A stretch of 64,000 bases of DNA. It comes from Oscillospiraceae bacterium (GTDB taxonomy: Bacteria; Bacillota; Clostridia; Oscillospirales; Ruminococcaceae). Where the stretch lies: positions 1-64,000 of the forward strand of contig CAAGEZ010000029.1 of NCBI GenBank assembly GCA_900768995.1. The letters are read 5' to 3'. Within the stretch, counting starts at the first letter, position 1; every line of letters starts with the position of its first letter. The position numbers and the translations under genes are program-made. Positions 62,501 through 64,000 of the stretch are shown piece by piece. Below the pieces are notes generated by a model that saw only the letters and a list, made by a program, of their open reading frames with translations, was not told where the DNA came from and searched no databases.

Positions 62501-63419
62501 CGGCAGAGATGTAAGGATAATGCCCGAAATTTCCGAAAAACAGGTCGAGCTTGGACGGACTATGACCGTCACCAAAGAATATGTGACCTTTACGGGACTT
62601 CTTGGAAATGTGCTTGAAGCAGCCGAAACGGCAGAGGGAAAATTCAATGTTGTTATCCCCGAAAATGAGGGCTCTGAAGCGGACGGCGTATTTGCAAGGG
62701 TGATATCCGCACTTATTGAAGAAAAAGGACTTGCGGACAGGGTCGGCATCATCTCGCCTATGCTTGAAAGCCTGCCCGAAAAGGCGGCGGACACTCAAAA
62801 GCTTTTCCGAGGAATGCTTGCGGCGGACATTGCATATTCCGTACCGAGGGACAGGCGCAGTGAATTTATCTGCGAGCATATTCCAGATGAAACTGAGCTT
62901 ACAGAGCTTGCAAAAAGGGCTTCACTTATCCGCTCCGAGGGAAAAATACTGCGGATAACGGGAACGCCTATGAGCATCTATTCTCTCGGTTCGCACATTC
63001 CTGATTTTCTTGAAGATAAAGGGTATATCCTCAGATATATGCCCCTGTCGAAATACTTCCTGTTTATGTGGAATGATGCAGGAGAGAATTGCAAAAAGCT
63101 TTATGGGCTTATGCATAAAATATCAGAGGCTTTGGGCGATAATTCTCCCTTTGCCGCCGATGCAGACGTGCTGATAAATGCCGCAGATGAGTGCTTCAAG
63201 GGCTTTGCGGGGGCAAACGGACGGTATCGATATGCAGTCATAACCACAGAGGAAAACTGCTCCGCTGTTATAAACATCACCCCGAGATACGAAAATGTCT
63301 CATTCGTCCACGAACTTTCGGGAATGAGCTGCCCTGTACCCATACACAGGATATCCGTTGACGGGGACAGCAATGAATCGGAGCTAAGCTCCCTGAACTC
63401 ATTTTTGTATTACATATAA
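59580..63419 (+). CDS. Giant acyl-CoA dehydratase activase-like ATPase (two BcrAD_BadFG domains, DUF2229, HgdB-like part)
   Basis: 1279 residues, cytosolic. Two ASKHA/BcrAD_BadFG activase domains in tandem (about 1-265 and 303-565). Each has a phosphate loop (GIDCGASTIKL; GIDIGSTSTDLVL), a second one (LIDIGSRSARYI; EIGGQDSKFI) and a cysteine pair with the HgdC-like spacing of 39: C123/C162 and C428/C467. The fused halves can therefore imitate the activase homodimer that holds one [4Fe-4S] cluster. From about 625 a DUF2229-type segment (VGVPLVLVIHKLFPMINAYF), then GEVCYPVKLIYGHM, NHGCGPDTMLSHLFRREM and other motifs of HgdB-like, double-cubane-cluster proteins. Predicted ATP-driven low-potential electron transfer; substrate unknown. 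No partner dehydratase or CoA-transferase is nearby. Confidence 0.9.
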   Translation: MKKIGIDCGASTIKLVCTEDEKVIYTNAREHFGSPFRALGAMVGEFSDTHPECADAPTALCGSCVPDIVNKDCIISDIPAITEGAKLLCPEAMSLIDIGSRSARYIVRTGDTTPPLFSVNEQCAGGTGSFFENQMSRLEMKIEDYSEIVSKAVNIPRISGRCAVFAKTDIIHRQQEGSDISDILLGLCYAMIKNFKAVIVKNLPVKKPLMLCGGTALNIGVIKAVKDVFELSDSELIIPEHFRYASALGAASKAGASLTLNEMKKLLDTTASGNNISRLAPFDLSENVHMTDPECDGVLTDEGAYLGIDIGSTSTDLVLADKNGKLIDYQYLRTSGNAENAVKAGFKSIKERFGGIKIAGVGVTGSGRERIGRLIGADCIKDEITAQARAAAIICPEADTVFEIGGQDSKFIALKNGDVTDFRMNKICSAGTGSLAEEQAARLGLTLKDFGETALTSSAPADLGERCTVFIESAVAAAAAEGVPMADITAGICYAIVKNYMHKVAQQSLIGEHIVLQGGVAYNPAIVAAFKTYFGKKLTVSPYFAISGAYGAAVLAVENMNGRASRFKGFDIDNNTAVNAESGCIFENKEFYDRSLAALTAGCDGKLDPKKKTVGVPLVLVIHKLFPMINAYFKALGLNVLLSSPTNEHTIELAQQYAQGEVCYPVKLIYGHMQELAEKNADYIFMPSIHTMKHEKSGVKHNYGCVYMQTAGRLVAKNLRLEERGIKLLSPVFDLDFGKKAMASAMVQTGTELGFAPPKCMAALLTGSAAMKKYTDTMEAMGRELLDSLRPNEKVLVLITRPYDMSDPVLNMQIPKLLLERGCKLINLEHLPGHSIDISDEYPNIYWPFGQHILSGAKLIKNHPNLYAVYLTNHGCGPDTMLSHLFRREMGGKPYLQIEVDEHYSPVGVITRIEAFLNSLEHHKTVSAGSAIDIKNVSVRHYDVKHLDTDTAPVYIPYLGLYSAMAADYIRSEYGRDVRIMPEISEKQVELGRTMTVTKEYVTFTGLLGNVLEAAETAEGKFNVVIPENEGSEADGVFARVISALIEEKGLADRVGIISPMLESLPEKAADTQKLFRGMLAADIAYSVPRDRRSEFICEHIPDETELTELAKRASLIRSEGKILRITGTPMSIYSLGSHIPDFLEDKGYILRYMPLSKYFLFMWNDAGENCKKLYGLMHKISEALGDNSPFAADADVLINAADECFKGFAGANGRYRYAVITTEENCSAVINITPRYENVSFVHELSGMSCPVPIHRISVDGDSNESELSSLNSFLYYI

Positions 63420-63423
63420 ATTC

Positions 63424-63457
63424 AAAGCCGTCACAGGATACCGTGGCGGCTTTGTTA
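63424..63457 (+). terminator. Terminator of the activase-like gene
   Basis: AAAGCCGTCAC / GTGGCGGCTTT, 8-nt loop, then TGTTATC. The terminal Ts of the stem provide a short U-run. Confidence 0.8.
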
Positions 63458-63558
63458 TCTGTCATAATGTTAAAACCTTTATAAAAAAATCCGTTTGTAA
63501 AATTCATCTGCAAGAGTTAAAATATTTCTTGCAAAATCAACGGAAAGGTCTTTTTATT

Positions 63559-64000
63559 ATGGAAGAAAAGAAATTATTCAGAGGAGAAGCCGCTCTCGGA
63601 GCAGCTGTGGTCATAAACAGTCTCGGCGTTGTGCTGATGCTGTATTCGGGAGCGGGAATATCAGCCATATCAAGCGTACCCTATGCATTTTCGGAGGTGC
63701 TCCCCGCACTCACTCTCGGAACGTGGACATACATATTTCAGGGACTTCTTGTTCTCACGCTGATGATAATGAGGAAAAAATTTGTACCCTCATATCTGTT
63801 CAGCTTCGTTGTGGGATTTGTTTTCGGAAAGCTCCTTGACCTCCACGAAATGTGGATAAACACCCTCCCCGACAATATTATTATGCGTGTCATTTACTTC
63901 ATCATAAGCTATGTACTCATCTGCATAGGCATTGCCCTTTCAAACCGCTGCGGACTGCCGATAGTCCCCACAGACCTTTTTCCCCGTGAGCTTTCGGACA
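63559..64000 (+). CDS. YczE/YyaS-type membrane protein, cut by window edge
   Basis: 147 codons, open to the window end, from ATG 63559 with GGAAAGG about ten bases upstream. Four hydrophobic segments are seen: AALGAAVVINSLGVVLMLYSG, ALTLGTWTYIFQGLLVLTLMIM, YLFSFVVGFVFGKLLDL and VIYFIISYVLICIGIALSNRCGLP. The order, the GxxFGxLLD-like motif and IGIALSNRCGLPIVPTDLFPREL match the YczE/YyaS (DUF6198) family, often next to GntR regulators. Function unknown. Confidence 0.8.
   Translation, partial: MEEKKLFRGEAALGAAVVINSLGVVLMLYSGAGISAISSVPYAFSEVLPALTLGTWTYIFQGLLVLTLMIMRKKFVPSYLFSFVVGFVFGKLLDLHEMWINTLPDNIIMRVIYFIISYVLICIGIALSNRCGLPIVPTDLFPRELSD

Overview
The window looks like chromosome from a strictly anaerobic, plant-fibre-degrading gut or rumen member of the Clostridia, most like Ruminococcus (Oscillospiraceae). 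The grounds are moderate G+C, consensus sigma-A promoters with 17-bp spacers, AGGAGG-type ribosome binding sites, frequent TTG and GTG starts, a group B [FeFe] hydrogenase, xylose isomerase, a cytosolic GH5, a lichenase-type GH16, extracellular sugar-binding lipoproteins, and BspA-type leucine-rich and InlB-type repeat surface proteins. The genus is inferred from gene content, not shown.

Layout. 1-10.1 kb: truncated xylA, two uncharacterised genes, the hydrogenase, two small membrane proteins behind duplicated promoters, a GNAT/unknown/nitroreductase cluster, metY, and an XRE regulator fused to a desulforedoxin-type module. 10.2-18.4 kb: tRNA-Leu(GAG), manA, a ROK glucokinase, ilvD and a polar amino acid ABC operon whose binding protein appears circularly permuted. 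18.4-25 kb: an Rrf2 (IscR-like) regulator, a cytidylate-kinase-like gene and a complete livJHMGF branched-chain amino acid transporter. 25-33.2 kb: EamA transporter, butanol-type alcohol dehydrogenase, an unknown membrane protein, lepA, hemW and an SGNH hydrolase lipoprotein. 33.2-37.6 kb: a heterodimeric ABC exporter with a divergently placed TetR regulator under a large palindromic operator.

37.7-55.4 kb is an accessory region. It holds a frameshifted gene, an esterase, a beta-glucan locus (GH5, sugar-binding protein, AraC regulator, GH16), three copies of a miniature inverted-repeat element plus a related hairpin, a dead IS1595-type transposase, two large surface proteins, one glycosyltransferase and a sugar ABC operon. 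The last permease gene of that operon ends abruptly in a shared breakpoint with the leucine-rich-repeat gene.

55.5-63.4 kb is a coherent unit: a FecBCD-type metal or cofactor ABC importer, a Crp/Fnr-family regulator and a 1279-residue acyl-CoA dehydratase activase-like ATPase. The promoters of the importer and of the giant ATPase share one architecture. Each has a GTTGCC/GGCAAC-type dyad centred about 41.5 bp upstream of the predicted start and TTAGC-N4-GCTAA dyads at the -10 region and downstream, suggesting one activator and one repressor controlling both. This unit and the permuted binding protein are the most distinctive things in the window. The final 440 bp start a YczE-type membrane protein that runs off the end.
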